Below are positions 46,222-56,900 of a stretch of DNA of 64,000 bases, in pieces. How positions within the stretch are numbered: position 1 is the stretch's first letter; every line of letters starts with the position of its first letter. The notes under the pieces are model-generated. The model saw only the letters and a program-made list of their open reading frames with translations. It was not told the DNA's origin and searched no databases. The DNA comes from Hericium rajendrae. Its lineage: Eukaryota; Basidiomycota; Agaricomycetes; Russulales; Hericiaceae. The translations under genes were made by a program, and so were the position numbers. The stretch spans positions 868,001 to 932,000 of the forward strand of contig CM065888.1 in the NCBI GenBank assembly GCA_033439255.1, given 5' to 3'.

Positions 46222-47985
46222 ATGACGCCATCAGCGTTCATGCCAATGCGTGGAGAGAGCGGTGCTCCCAGTTTTGCCAGAGACGATCCCCGTGAACTCG
46301 GACCATATTTTGCAGATCTGGAGTTTTGTTTTCAGCGCTTTCAGGTCCAGGACGATCTGGAGAAGAAGGCTCATGCAGTCCGGCTTTTGTCGGAGTTAGA
46401 TGCCCAGGATCTCTGGCAGTCTGAACCGAGTTTTGGCACAGGCACTTGGAACGAGTTCAAGGCTGCGATCCAGAAGCTGTATCCAGGTTCCGAAGCAGGA
46501 GGCCTTTGGTCCAGGCAGGATTTGGTGGCTCTCGCTCGAAGGACGCTTCAGGCGAACTTGTCCTCCTTAGGCGAACTTGGTGCATTTCTTCGCCAGTTTT
46601 TGGTCATTTCACGTTGCCTGAAGCACCAGGGACGTCTCTCTGCTTTCGAGGAGCAGCATTTCTTCCTCTCAGCACTTCCAGATCGACTCTGCCACCAGAT
46701 TGAGGCCTATCTCACCCAGAGGCACCCAGACCACCATCCAGACGAGCCCTACCCCATTATCGACATCTATCACGCTGCTAAGCACATTCTGCATGGTACC
46801 AGCATCACATTTGGCCCTCATACAAGCTGTAATGACCTGGTTGCCGACGTTTTGCCACCGACGTTTTCACCTCCTGTCCAACCAGCGACCTCCTGTATGC
46901 CTTCGACGACCTTCAGACAGCCTCGGCGTATTCGGACTGCCCCTGGGCATTGCAGCTTCTGTGGGGCCCATGGTCACTTCCTTCGTCAGTGCGCAGCAGT
47001 TCAGACGTACCTGAAGGCTGGAAAGTGCAAGTTCAACACCAGAGGTGAGATCACTTTACCTTCTGGGGCCTGGCTACCTCGAGGTGTCCCAGGTGATCCC
47101 ATTGCAGTTCGTCTTGACCAGTTCTATCAGCGCACCCCATCCTGGCATGCCCCAGACCAGTCTTCGCCCAGCACCATCACTCAAACTGCTCCCTTTGTCC
47201 ACCAAATGCCTGCTCCGCACAAGCCCGCCCACAGCGACCTTCCTTCGACCGCAGATCAAGTGTCATTTGATGATCGAGTCTATCTCCTAAGGCGTGGCCT
47301 CTCCATCTCGACGACAATCCAGTCTTGCAGACATCAGCTTGCTCAGCTCTATCAGATGCAACTCGACTTCACCACCTACCACGCTCGAGGCGAACTTGCT
47401 CAGCTCCATGAGCCAGCAGTGATGCCAGCCCATATGTCGAGGCCATCCTTCGTCAATCGTCATGTGTCATCATCTAGGAGGCCTCTCCTGTCATCCAGAG
47501 ACCAATGCGAGCGGTTAGAGACTCAAGTTCGCTCTGCGCTCAACGTCGCCCAAAGCGAACCACCAGCGAACTTGTTTCTATTGGACTTAGAGAAGCACCA
47601 AGTCTCGAGCAGCTCATCTACCCTTTCTTCTACCGTCTCTACCGATGCAGAGTTTCTTTCTCAATGCGCAGACCTGCAGGGGGATCACCAGGGTGTCTCA
47701 GAACCTGATCTCCACCCAGGAGTCCTTGTTGGTGGCTCTGAACCCACTCCAAGCTCGCCTACAACGTCCAAGCCTATACCTGCTGACTGTCGACCTCCGT
47801 TTTCCATCACTCCACTGCTTTCAGTGTCATTTCTCCAGTCGCTTTTCAGATCTGCATCAAGTTCGCTCAGGGCACCCTTAGTCGACGACAGCGATATCAT
47901 CTTCCTTGACCATCTCACTTTCCATCAGAACCCACCAGCAGTGATCCCAGATCGTCCTCCTCTACCACGATGCATTCCCGCTTGA
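46222..47985 (+). CDS. Gag-like protein of the LTR element
   Basis: 587 codons from ATG 46222 (AATGACGCC context). The frame is open further upstream, but that part is leader sequence with repeated ATCGCTTTTGAGCA. The N-terminal half looks like a retrotransposon capsid domain (FARDDPRELGPYFADLEFCF, GTWNEFKAAIQKLYPGSEAG, GELGAFLRQFLVISRCLKHQ). A zinc knuckle of the C-x2-C-x4-H-x4-C kind, CSFCGAHGHFLRQC, follows. The C-terminal part is Ser/Pro-rich. It should form virus-like particles and bind the element RNA. No pol frame follows; only 128 bp separate the stop from the purine tract. Confidence 0.85.
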   Translation: MTPSAFMPMRGESGAPSFARDDPRELGPYFADLEFCFQRFQVQDDLEKKAHAVRLLSELDAQDLWQSEPSFGTGTWNEFKAAIQKLYPGSEAGGLWSRQDLVALARRTLQANLSSLGELGAFLRQFLVISRCLKHQGRLSAFEEQHFFLSALPDRLCHQIEAYLTQRHPDHHPDEPYPIIDIYHAAKHILHGTSITFGPHTSCNDLVADVLPPTFSPPVQPATSCMPSTTFRQPRRIRTAPGHCSFCGAHGHFLRQCAAVQTYLKAGKCKFNTRGEITLPSGAWLPRGVPGDPIAVRLDQFYQRTPSWHAPDQSSPSTITQTAPFVHQMPAPHKPAHSDLPSTADQVSFDDRVYLLRRGLSISTTIQSCRHQLAQLYQMQLDFTTYHARGELAQLHEPAVMPAHMSRPSFVNRHVSSSRRPLLSSRDQCERLETQVRSALNVAQSEPPANLFLLDLEKHQVSSSSSTLSSTVSTDAEFLSQCADLQGDHQGVSEPDLHPGVLVGGSEPTPSSPTTSKPIPADCRPPFSITPLLSVSFLQSLFRSASSSLRAPLVDDSDIIFLDHLTFHQNPPAVIPDRPPLPRCIPA

Positions 47986-48113
47986 TCATTGTCACCACCT
48001 CCACTCTCCTTCTCAGCTATAGTGAGAACACCGCTCGAAGCGTATTTGGTGTCTAGCGTCCGAATCCCTCGTGGGGCTCATTGGTTAGACTGAGGACAGT
48101 CTATTTTTCAGTT

Positions 48114-48123
48114 GGGGGGAGAA
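48114..48123 (+). promoter_or_regulatory. polypurine tract
   Basis: GGGGGGAGAA directly before the 3' LTR, the usual place for the plus-strand primer of an LTR element. Confidence 0.75.
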
Positions 48124-48943
48124 TGATACGCCTCAAGCTGTGTTCAGCAACGTCAGACCTCATCTCACCATCTTCCATGCAGCTCCCCTTCACTTCCATC
48201 CAGCTTCCAGCTCCTCACCCACCAACCTCGCTCAGAGCGGTGATGTCCCTCATCTCAGGAGTTGTCAGCTACTGCAGGCCTCACCGAGGTTTCCTCAAGT
48301 TCGCTCCAGGTCATCCTCAGCGGTTTTGGTGAGCCAATCAGGTTGCTGGCATTATGGTACCGGGTCTGTGTTGTACAGGATGCCTGGATGCCACCTTTTG
48401 ATAGTTTCGGACCATAGATGTACCATAGAGCAGCCGAGTCCGAGATCGCCCGAGACTGCCAAGGGCGAGTTTCTTACTTGTATGGTAGAGAGAGTCCCAG
48501 CTTCGAATAGAACCCTTCAGTGCACCTTTCCCCCTCAGAGCTCAGACCTCAGAAGTCTCTCTCACTGTTGTTCTCATTGTTCTCCGGACTTTAGACAAGT
48601 CCGCCCTTTTTAGGCCAGTCCGCCCGCAGCGTCGTTCGTCAGATTCAGTCATATCAGCCGCTTTTCAGTCCTTTTCTCTAGGATTAGTCCGTCGTATCGG
48701 AGACCCGTGTGTCTCGTCGTTCTCCTTGTCATTCTACAGCCGTTCCTCATCCTTCCCAGCTGCTTATCACCAGATCGCCTCAGTCTCGCCCATAGCGAAC
48801 CAGTCACCCCATCGTTCCTGCTGCAGTGACCCTCAGCTGCCCTCACCTCACTCCTCACTTGAGATACTTGGTCCCCTCGCACCCCCGGTACTCTGTTGGT
48901 TTTGGTTTTGGCTGCCGCCTCCATTCCCAGGGTCCACACATCA
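48124..48943 (+). repeat. 3' long terminal repeat
   Basis: 820 bp, same ends as the 5' copy. Unit B sequence resumes directly behind it with GCGGGAGACA. Confidence 0.93.
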
Positions 48944-49444
48944 GCGGGAGACATACAAGGCAAAGCGATGCACAGAAATCACGTACCGAGGCCCGGGTAA
49001 TTCAGAGGAAGAAAGCATCCTCCGTGTCACTCGTTTATAAATGTACTCCGTACAGATTTACCGACCTTCCCTTCCCCCATCCTGAATCCAACTTTGCTGA
49101 ATTTCCTCACTGTCTTGCCGTTTTGACCCACCATGTCACTGTTGGAAGCTGCCATGCAGGCCTTCGACAATAAAGGACAGACCACAAAGCACCATAATGG
49201 TTCATAAGCAGATGTTGTTGTCGAGGTACGATGCGTAGCATGAACAAGGACCGAGTGAACAGAGGTAAGCCATTTTCAGCTCAACTAGCCAGGACACTTG
49301 ACACTCACCTGATAACAAAAAGCAGGCATTTTCTCGCCTGCTTCCAAGGTTCCGACCTCCACAGCAAGCCGGGGATGTTGATCAATGGCTCAAAGATGAA
49401 GCCGAGGGCATGAGAGCAGTGCTGAGCGCTGCGCATGCTGTCTC

Positions 49445-49741
49445 TCATGCCGACGCTGTGAACAGAGACGAGGGTGATGAAAGCAGGGAGGATGCGAACG
49501 AGAGGCTCATGGTGTCCTCCTGCACATCGAACACAGGCACAGAAATGTCCGTGTCCACATCGCACCGCCAGACCTCGACACTCACGCGCACCATGCCCAG
49601 GTCTTTGCTTGCCAGTGGCTGCGGCACGCACAGCTCGTGCTCGTTGCTCTGGCAGCTCGGCACCAGCTCGACCTCATCCATATCATTCTCGGTGGACAGA
49701 CAGAGCCCCGGTTTCTTCGCATCGCATGGTGTCTTCTTCAC
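49445..49741 (-). CDS. conserved reading frame of unknown function, unit B copy (possibly a gene remnant)
   Basis: Counterpart of 31,911-32,210. Reads KKTPCDAKKPGLCLSTEN, DMDEVELVPSCQSNEHELCV and CDVDTDISVPVFDVQEDT. Most differences from copy A are C-to-T or G-to-A at former CpG sites. Still open, but no complete gene model could be made. Confidence 0.3.
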   Translation of the reverse strand: MKKTPCDAKKPGLCLSTENDMDEVELVPSCQSNEHELCVPQPLASKDLGMVRVSVEVWRCDVDTDISVPVFDVQEDTMSLSFASSLLSSPSSLFTASA

Positions 49742-49833
49742 TGGCAGGCTCGTCTTTACGATGGAGCATCCCTATCTGTGGCGAGGCCTGGGTATCACAT
49801 TCTCTGCATCGTTCTCGAGCTTGCGCTTGCTCG

Positions 49834-50733
49834 AGCTGCGGTGGTCCCAGTAATCACTAACCCCCTAATATATTAGAGATTACAAAGTGATCGTAGCCAC
49901 TATGAAGTAATGTCTCCTATATTATAGGTAGATAGTAGTAGTGCTTAGTATGTTAGTAGTCATTGTTTACAAAGCCTAGTCTCTGAAACAACAGTCAGAT
50001 AGTAGTGATGTATATGTATATTATATATTAGGAGGTTAGTAGTAATACATTATAGTAAATAATTAGACAGAATCAGAAGTTAGTAGTAATGTTTACTCTA
50101 ATAAGAGAAAAAAATGAATAGGCTAGTAGTAATTATAAATATGTCAGAAGGTTAGTAGTAGTACCAACAATATATAGCTAAACAGGTTCAGATGTTAGTA
50201 GTTATACTCAATCAAATATAATAGTATATAGATAGACCAGTAGTAATCATAACAATATTAGAAGGTTAGTAGTAATATGATATAGTACAAATCAGATAAT
50301 ATCAGACATTAGTAGTAATGTTTAATCTCATAGACTGATAGTAGTTATAAACATATTAGTAGGTTAGTAGTAATTATAAAAATGCTAGACAGTTAGTAGT
50401 AATATTATACTGTATGTAGCTTGATCAGTTCAGATGTTAGTAGTTATATTCAATATGATATAGTAGTATATGAATAGACCAATAGTAATCATAAAAATAT
50501 TAGGAGATTAGTAGTAAATATAACTTAGTAAAAATTCAGATAACATCAGATGTCAGTACTTATATTGAATCTAATGAGAATGTGTTACAGAATGAACTCA
50601 GCGTAGGAAGATAAAACACTGTATTAGTATATCTACCTGTTACAGAATAAACTAAGGTAGTGAATGAGCTAAATAAAATGGGAATGAGACACGAAAGATA
50701 CTCACCTCAGCACAGGAAGAGAAAATGTTGAGG
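49834..50733. repeat. AT-rich tandem repeat of about 240 bp with TTAGTAGTAAT core (left part)
   Basis: TTAGTAGTAAT or close variants recur every 30-60 bp, and a longer pattern of roughly 240 bp can be followed. An example is a block with AGACCAGTAGTAATCATAA near 50,235 and AGACCAATAGTAATCATAA near 50,475, each preceded by GTTCAGATGTTAGTAGTTAT. There is no coding-like frame. The right-hand remainder lies beyond the transposon at 62,110 and after. The first bases (GTAATCACT ... AGTGATC, 49,849-49,890) form a small inverted repeat. Confidence 0.7.
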
Positions 50734-50755
50734 CAAGGGGGGTGCGGGATGTTAA
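50734..50755 (+). repeat. left terminal inverted repeat of the P-like transposon
   Basis: 22 bp, starting CAAGGGGGGTGCGGGATG and preceded by TGTTGAGG. Identical in reverse complement to 62,088-62,109. Confidence 0.92.
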
Positions 50756-50909
50756 AAGAAAACATATGGTCGAAATTTCTGATAGTGGGTCATATGGTCG
50801 GACTAAGTACGTATGTAATCAGGCACATGTCCCAATATGGAAATTGATAAGATAAGATTTGTTGAACTCTTATCTCCTGTACCCCGCACTAGTACCCCGC
50901 ACATTGATA

Positions 50910-53900
50910 TCACTCTCTACGCTGTTTTCCCCTTTGTCCCTCGGTGCACGCCTCGCATGTCCATCGCCTTGGTACCATATCGAGGTATACGCACTCAAGA
51001 TGGTACTAAAAGACTGGTGAGTATAATGGCAGAGCTAATCCCCTTCATTAACACTCACCCATTGAGTCTCACAGCCGGGCTTTCCGCATTCAACAACGTC
51101 ATTTCCTCCAGCTTGTGCCCACTCCCCACAAATACAATTCTTTATCTCAGTGAGATCTCTCTCCTTTCGCTTTCGTTGTGGCCGGCCGGTTAACAAAGTC
51201 GACTGCAGGACTGGTGCCGTGGCACTCGATTGCTCAGGACTTGCGGCTTCATTCGGTTGCGCTTCAGTTGCAATGGCGACAGTGATTGAATTCGAGGCAG
51301 CGGAAACCAGAGGGTCCGGTATGTCTGAAAGGTCACCATTAACCAGCCGAATGATCTCACCTGTATCTGTCGCACCATTCACCGATAGCGCGCCTTTCGC
51401 ACCACCATAATCTGTTGCACCTACCCCTGTTATCGCGTCTGACGCCTTCACGGCATCCACGAACTCTTCACCTATCCCGTGGTCTTCCCGCTCTACGACA
51501 TCTTCGTCGTACAGTCCATCACTCACTGTACCATCAACAGCCTCATCTTGGGTTGCACCATATCCTTGGTTGCTGTCGCTGTCAGTTTCGGTCTGATCGG
51601 ATGCTTCCATATATTCTTCGTCCTCATCCTCCGATGGCCGTCTATGGTTTTAACTTGTCATTAGAACTACTCATACTCAAGGCTGACAAGCTCATCATAC
51701 CTTAATGTTAGGCATGAGCTATGCGCCTCTGATATATCAAGACGTGCGGTGGCATTTCTCTTGTTCCGTTTCTTCGTCTGTTTGTGCCGTTCCTGCCATA
51801 TTCTTTTTATCTCTGACTTCTTGAAGTTCTTCAGGCTCCAGAGTTTCTCGTAGGCCTCAAGGGGAGCACCAGCGTGGACCCGCTGGAAGTGGTATTTCAG
51901 GTTATATTTCCAGACTGCGGGGTCAGCCTGCGGGCAGAGTGGGCACTGTATCGGTACATTCGAACAGGGTGACGTCGGACTCGATGCTGCTGCAACTCCG
52001 TACGAGAATTTGATAAGGTTTTGGCATGTACTCTTGTTCTGATTGACGGAGAGGTTACTATTCCGTCCCCAGCCTTGTTGGAGGAATATGTGACATAGTG
52101 AGAAGGGGCGAAGGCACAAGCCACACGGTTCCAGAGTATGGTCTACGGAAGTGTCGTGGGCAATGTGACTTGCGATATGTTGGAGAGCTCACTGCCCGGA
52201 TTCGAACACGACTTCTGAAGGGCAGACAGGACACGCGTTTTGAATAAGCTCGTGCACGTCGTCACTTCTCTCAGTTATAAAGCATGCCTTCCCTGTAAAA
52301 TACCTCCGTTAGCTGAGCTCGCGGAGTGCAATATGTGCCGGATACAAACCTGACTGCTCTCGGTATGGAAAGTCATCCGTGACCTTGGTTCGCAGAATCA
52401 ATTGAACATGGCTAAGAGCCAGGCGATCATGTATGCTCGACGCCATTGCCATAAGAGTGCCGCTTGCGAATAGAAGATGAGGACAGCCAGGGATATGAGT
52501 GGAGAGCAGTGGATTGATAGGTTGCACAAGTACACCGGGGACTTTGAACTTGAGTGGCAATGGTCTAGAAGAACGCCAGTCATGTTGCTGCGACGGATCA
52601 TCATCCGAGTCCGTGGACATTATTCCAATTAGCTGGTAAGATATCATTACTGTTTTCTCTGAAAGAATCCCGATTATGATCTCGTCGACGGGCTTTGAAT
52701 CAATCCAGATACCATTGACTTCACCGATGCAAAGAAATAGTTTCCCATTGCAAGAGATAAGCGATGCGACAGGATCATGTATCAGCATACCAGGTCCAGC
52801 ATCTGCATCTCCTAAGGGTCCGTCAACGAGGAATGGTGCATCAACCGGTTTGTATCGGGCCTCCTGCTGCACTCGACGTAAGCGATCCGTTGAGTTGGCA
52901 GTTTTACGGTATTTGAATCGCATAGCGAGAGCGCGAGCTTTGTTAACCAGCGCTACTCCTTTTCCATCAAGATCGACAGCTTTCGAGAAGGGCGTAGGTG
53001 TGCCACCGCTGCCCCAATCTTCAGCTTGTGCGGCTGAGTCTTCGAGTTCTCGAACACCTTCCATTGCGTCAGCCGAACTTGTGGTCTGACCTGGGCTTGA
53101 ATCGCTTTCTGGTTCTTCAATGTCGTCTTCAGAAAGGGGCAGGTGAAAGAGCAAGGAGCCAGCAGGTGCGAAGATTGATGCTCCTTCAATGGCATCTATG
53201 TCTTTGAGTACCTTGACGCTGAATGCATGCAAATCCTCAGTTGTTCTTCGGCCCTGCTTCCAGCAGCTTGCCAGCGAGACATTCTTGACGTAGGTGTTGC
53301 CCCTCCAGAGGCGAGGACTGATGTGATCTGCGGCATCTGAAATTGCGTTGAGATCACTCGAGACAATTGGAAGATGAAGTCGACGGGGACCTTTGTCCCA
53401 TTCCAGATATCGCGCGAGTATATTGGCAACTTCAGTGGTGCCTGTCAAGCGTAAGGCAAGCTGTAGGATGTCGAGGTTCGCATCATTTCCGACCATTGTA
53501 CGAAGAATACCAAAAAGTGTTTCGAGACGGTCTGTGCCAAGTTGGATAATGAAAAATTGACTTTCAGGGAGATCTACTTTGGCCTTCGCAACGCAGAAAT
53601 AAATGTTCTTGATCATTATCATGATGTCGATATAGAGCGGGGTCGGAATGAATTGTCCATGTGCGCCTTGCCAGTTATAGAGGACCATCGCAAGATGAGT
53701 GGCAGCACTAAGATACTCGAGCTGCTCAGTTAAGGACATATCAACACAGACGTACGGGTAGATCAAACTGTAGCAAAGAATCCCGAAGACCTTGAGGGCT
53801 TCACGTGCTGCCTGAAATCCTGCACGAGTATCTGAACCAGGCTCCCGCGGCAATGTCCATATGTCCTGCAGCATGCCGTAGGCTAGCGTGACATCTTGCT

Positions 53901-56900
53901 TGTCATTGGGATTGAAGATGGCATGGATGTGATCAGCCGCCTTTCCTGCATCATGAAAATGTGCTTTGATGATTGAGGGTGTTAGCCAGACATCCTTGAT
54001 GAGGATACCTTTCTCACGCAGAAGACTATTGCGAAGCCGCTTGAAGACGTGCTTATAGTCCTTATCAGGCGTGACATCATCGTCGCCAACGTGCAGATCC
54101 ATGAGGGCGAGAGGGGACAACAAGTGATAGATTGGCGATGTCATCGAGAGCTCGTCCTTGAAGGTTAGTTGGATCAGAGCTTTGCCTCGTCGAGCTTCGC
54201 CATCTGACGCCAGACTAACAATCCGCATCTTTGTGAGCCATGCTTGTGTGTTCGTGGCATCGACTGTAGTTTGAAGAAGGCTAGCATGCTTTGAAGCACT
54301 CTCCCGCTTACAGCTGCCTGATATAAGAATTGGACGCGCACTATATAGACGAGGTGAGGAAGCTAGTAGGCCAAGAGCGCCAACTGTTGCCTGCGAAAAA
54401 GACGTCAAAATGACTGTGAGAACTACTGCCTCCGCAAATGGGATAAGCGCCTTGTAAGCGCAACTCACCTCTATCGCAAGATGAACGTCTCCACGATCCA
54501 GGTCATCAAAGAGTACTTCAAGGTCATCCTTGTTTTCAAATGTAAGGTTCGTCTTGTGTCCATGTTCATGACAGATGCCTAGAAACTGATTGCTCTTGTC
54601 ATCCCATCTCGGCCGCCCTTCTGTCGCAATCTCATCGAACATCACAACGCCGTGGAATATGATGGCAATTTTCATCATGTCCGAATCCTTGAGACTATCA
54701 AAGCATGACTGTACATTTTTTGCGATCTCTTGCAGATTTGGAGCACCGGGAGATGGGAGAAGTAGAGCAATGGCAGGACATCGATGAACAGTCTCAGCCG
54801 CTGGCATCCCAAACATGCGGTGAGCAATATTTGCGACTCGACCACCACCGAGCCTAAGAATTAATAATGCCTGCAGGTCGTCCTTCTCGTCAAAACTTTT
54901 AGGATGGTATGTTCCTTCCGCTGCTCGTTTAACAAGGTCGAGCATGTTTGACATGCCCAGATTGCGATTGAAGCCAGCACGAAGAACACGATCGATTCGT
55001 GGAATCTTCTCGCTCACCAATGCGAGGAGCATTTGCTTGTGTTGATCAAGGGAGGTATTCCGGCCAACAAGTTTCCGGGCATCGTTCAGGCGATGGAGGC
55101 GTAGATGATCAATGACAGTATTCTTGCGGCGCAGTAGATTGACGAGAGCACCACAGCCGTAGTAGGCAAATGGTGCGTTTTCATGAATGCCGTGTGAGAT
55201 TCCATCTCAAAAATGTGAAATCTACATAGCTGCCAGCCAATGCTATGTCTGGTTTCATAGTGCTATGGCTGCTATGTAGTTGGGCCACACAGCTATATAG
55301 AACTATGGTAGCTATCATAGTTATTATAGTCATGGGTGATGGGTATATAGTATTACATAGTAATAGGACACTACTATGCCTGCTATGTAACTTATGTGTT
55401 TTGAGCCTCCCTCTATGTATCTTATGTATCCTATAGATACTATGTTCCATACAGAGCTTCCATAGGTTATTATGGTCTCTCAGGCTGCTATAATATCTGC
55501 AGTTGATGTAGAGTCTATGATTTCGAGCATACTGTGCTCAAAATCAGGTCAAATTTATTTGTATTCAATTACTAATACACTCAAGTACACTACATTATAC
55601 TACAGGTGGGGCTGGCACATGTGCTCGCGGGGTGTCGACAAGGCGTGCACGCACACAACAGCGCGGCTGGTGTGCGACACTGCGCGCAAGACGCGATGGC
55701 TGCATTCGAAGACCCGGGCCCGTGCACGGGAGTGCGCATGCTGGCGGGGCCGTGCGCAAGAGCGCGGACTGCGCGCCGGAAATGCGGAGGCCCGGGGCCC
55801 GTGCGCGAGGTGTTGGGCAGCCGCGGGCTCACGCCGGGCCATAGGATGTGGGCGAGGCGCGGAGGCCCATGCGCGAGGCGCCATGCTGCCATGGGCGCGT
55901 ATGCGAGGTGCGGGGAGTGTGCGTAAGGGGTGGCGGGTGGCGGGCTCGTGCGTGAGGCGCGAGGGACGCATAAGGGGCGTGGCGGATGCACGCGAGGGGC
56001 GTGGCGGATGCACGCGAGGGGCGCGGTGGATGTGCGCGAGGTGCGGGCGGTGTGCGCGAGATGTTTCCGGATGCCGGGCACGTGCACGATGTGTTGAGAG
56101 CGTGCGCGAGATGTGGCGGGCATGCCCGAGGCCCAGGACCCGTGCGCAAGTGGTTGAGGTGCCAGGCGCATGCGCAAGATGCAGGAGGTTGGGGCGCGGC
56201 GCGGAGGCCAGTCTTGCGCGCCGGAGACGTGAGGTGGGCTGGAGACGTTGATGTGCCGACGCGGGCCCGTGCACGGCGTGGTAAGCCTGCGCGCGAGGCG
56301 CACTAGCCGCACACGGGAGGGCGACGCGGAGTGCGACGTGCGTGGCCCACGTGCGAGGCGTCGGACTGCGGGACGACTGCACACGGTCATAGGCGACGTG
56401 CGCATACGCATGCCCGTCCCGCTGGCCGTGCGCACGAACCACAGTGGGGTCGCGTGCAACGCGTCGGCCCCTGCGCGAGACGGGGAGGCCGCGCACACGG
56501 TGGCTGGCCCGCACGCCGGGCAGCAATGCGGGACGCAGGACGCGGGACGGCGAGGCCATGCGAGAGGGGCGAAGCTCATGCGCGAGGCGGCGGGCCCGCG
56601 TACGCGTTGTCCGGTGGTGTGCATGCGCCAGCGCACGCGGTAGTGGTCGTTGGAGGAAGGCGCGCCAGCCCCTGCGGGAATGGCGGCGATGTCGAGGGCT
56701 GAGTCGACGACGCGGAGGTGGCGGTGGGAGGCGAAAGGGATTCCGAAGAGGGGCACGCAAGGGGAAAGTAAAACGAGAGTATCGCTCGTGCGAGCGATAC
56801 TCTCTAAGTTAGCACGAATAAGTGAATCAAGACGTTTTTTTTTACTTACCTTTGAAACCCTCAGCATCCAAATAACCTCCTCCGGTCTTCGATCCGATGG

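Larger units (their letters stand above)
43840..48943 (+). mobile_element. LTR retrotransposon with gag only (TR-GAG type, probably Ty3/mdg4-like)
   Basis: A 5,104-bp element: 5' LTR 43,840-44,659, internal part 44,660-48,123, 3' LTR 48,124-48,943. The LTRs are 820 bp each, start TG and end CA, and differ at only about two places, so the insertion is young. The target was duplicated as GCGG (4 bp with these ends); unit A keeps the empty site. The inside has a leader of 1.6 kb, one gag gene and no room for protease, reverse transcriptase or integrase. It looks whole for a non-autonomous element and must depend on enzymes from a relative. Confidence 0.93.
35830..49833. repeat. segmental duplication, unit B (split by an LTR element)
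   Basis: Same content and order as unit A, with 5,104 bp of LTR element inserted. It ends abruptly at 49,833, where AT-rich DNA begins. Compared with unit A it has lost many CpG sites, especially near 49,480-49,830. Similarity is highest around 41,770-43,800 and lower, with indels, around 38,000-41,500. Confidence 0.92.

Noticed and set aside
49445-49833. Repeat-induced point mutation (RIP) as the cause of differences between units.
   Set aside because: The changes are mainly at CpG, whereas classic ascomycete RIP prefers CpA; methylation-driven decay fits better.
55590-56867. Minus-strand frame of 425 codons, rich in Arg, Pro, His and Ser.
   Set aside because: It runs through the GC-rich minisatellite, where stop codons are rare on every frame.
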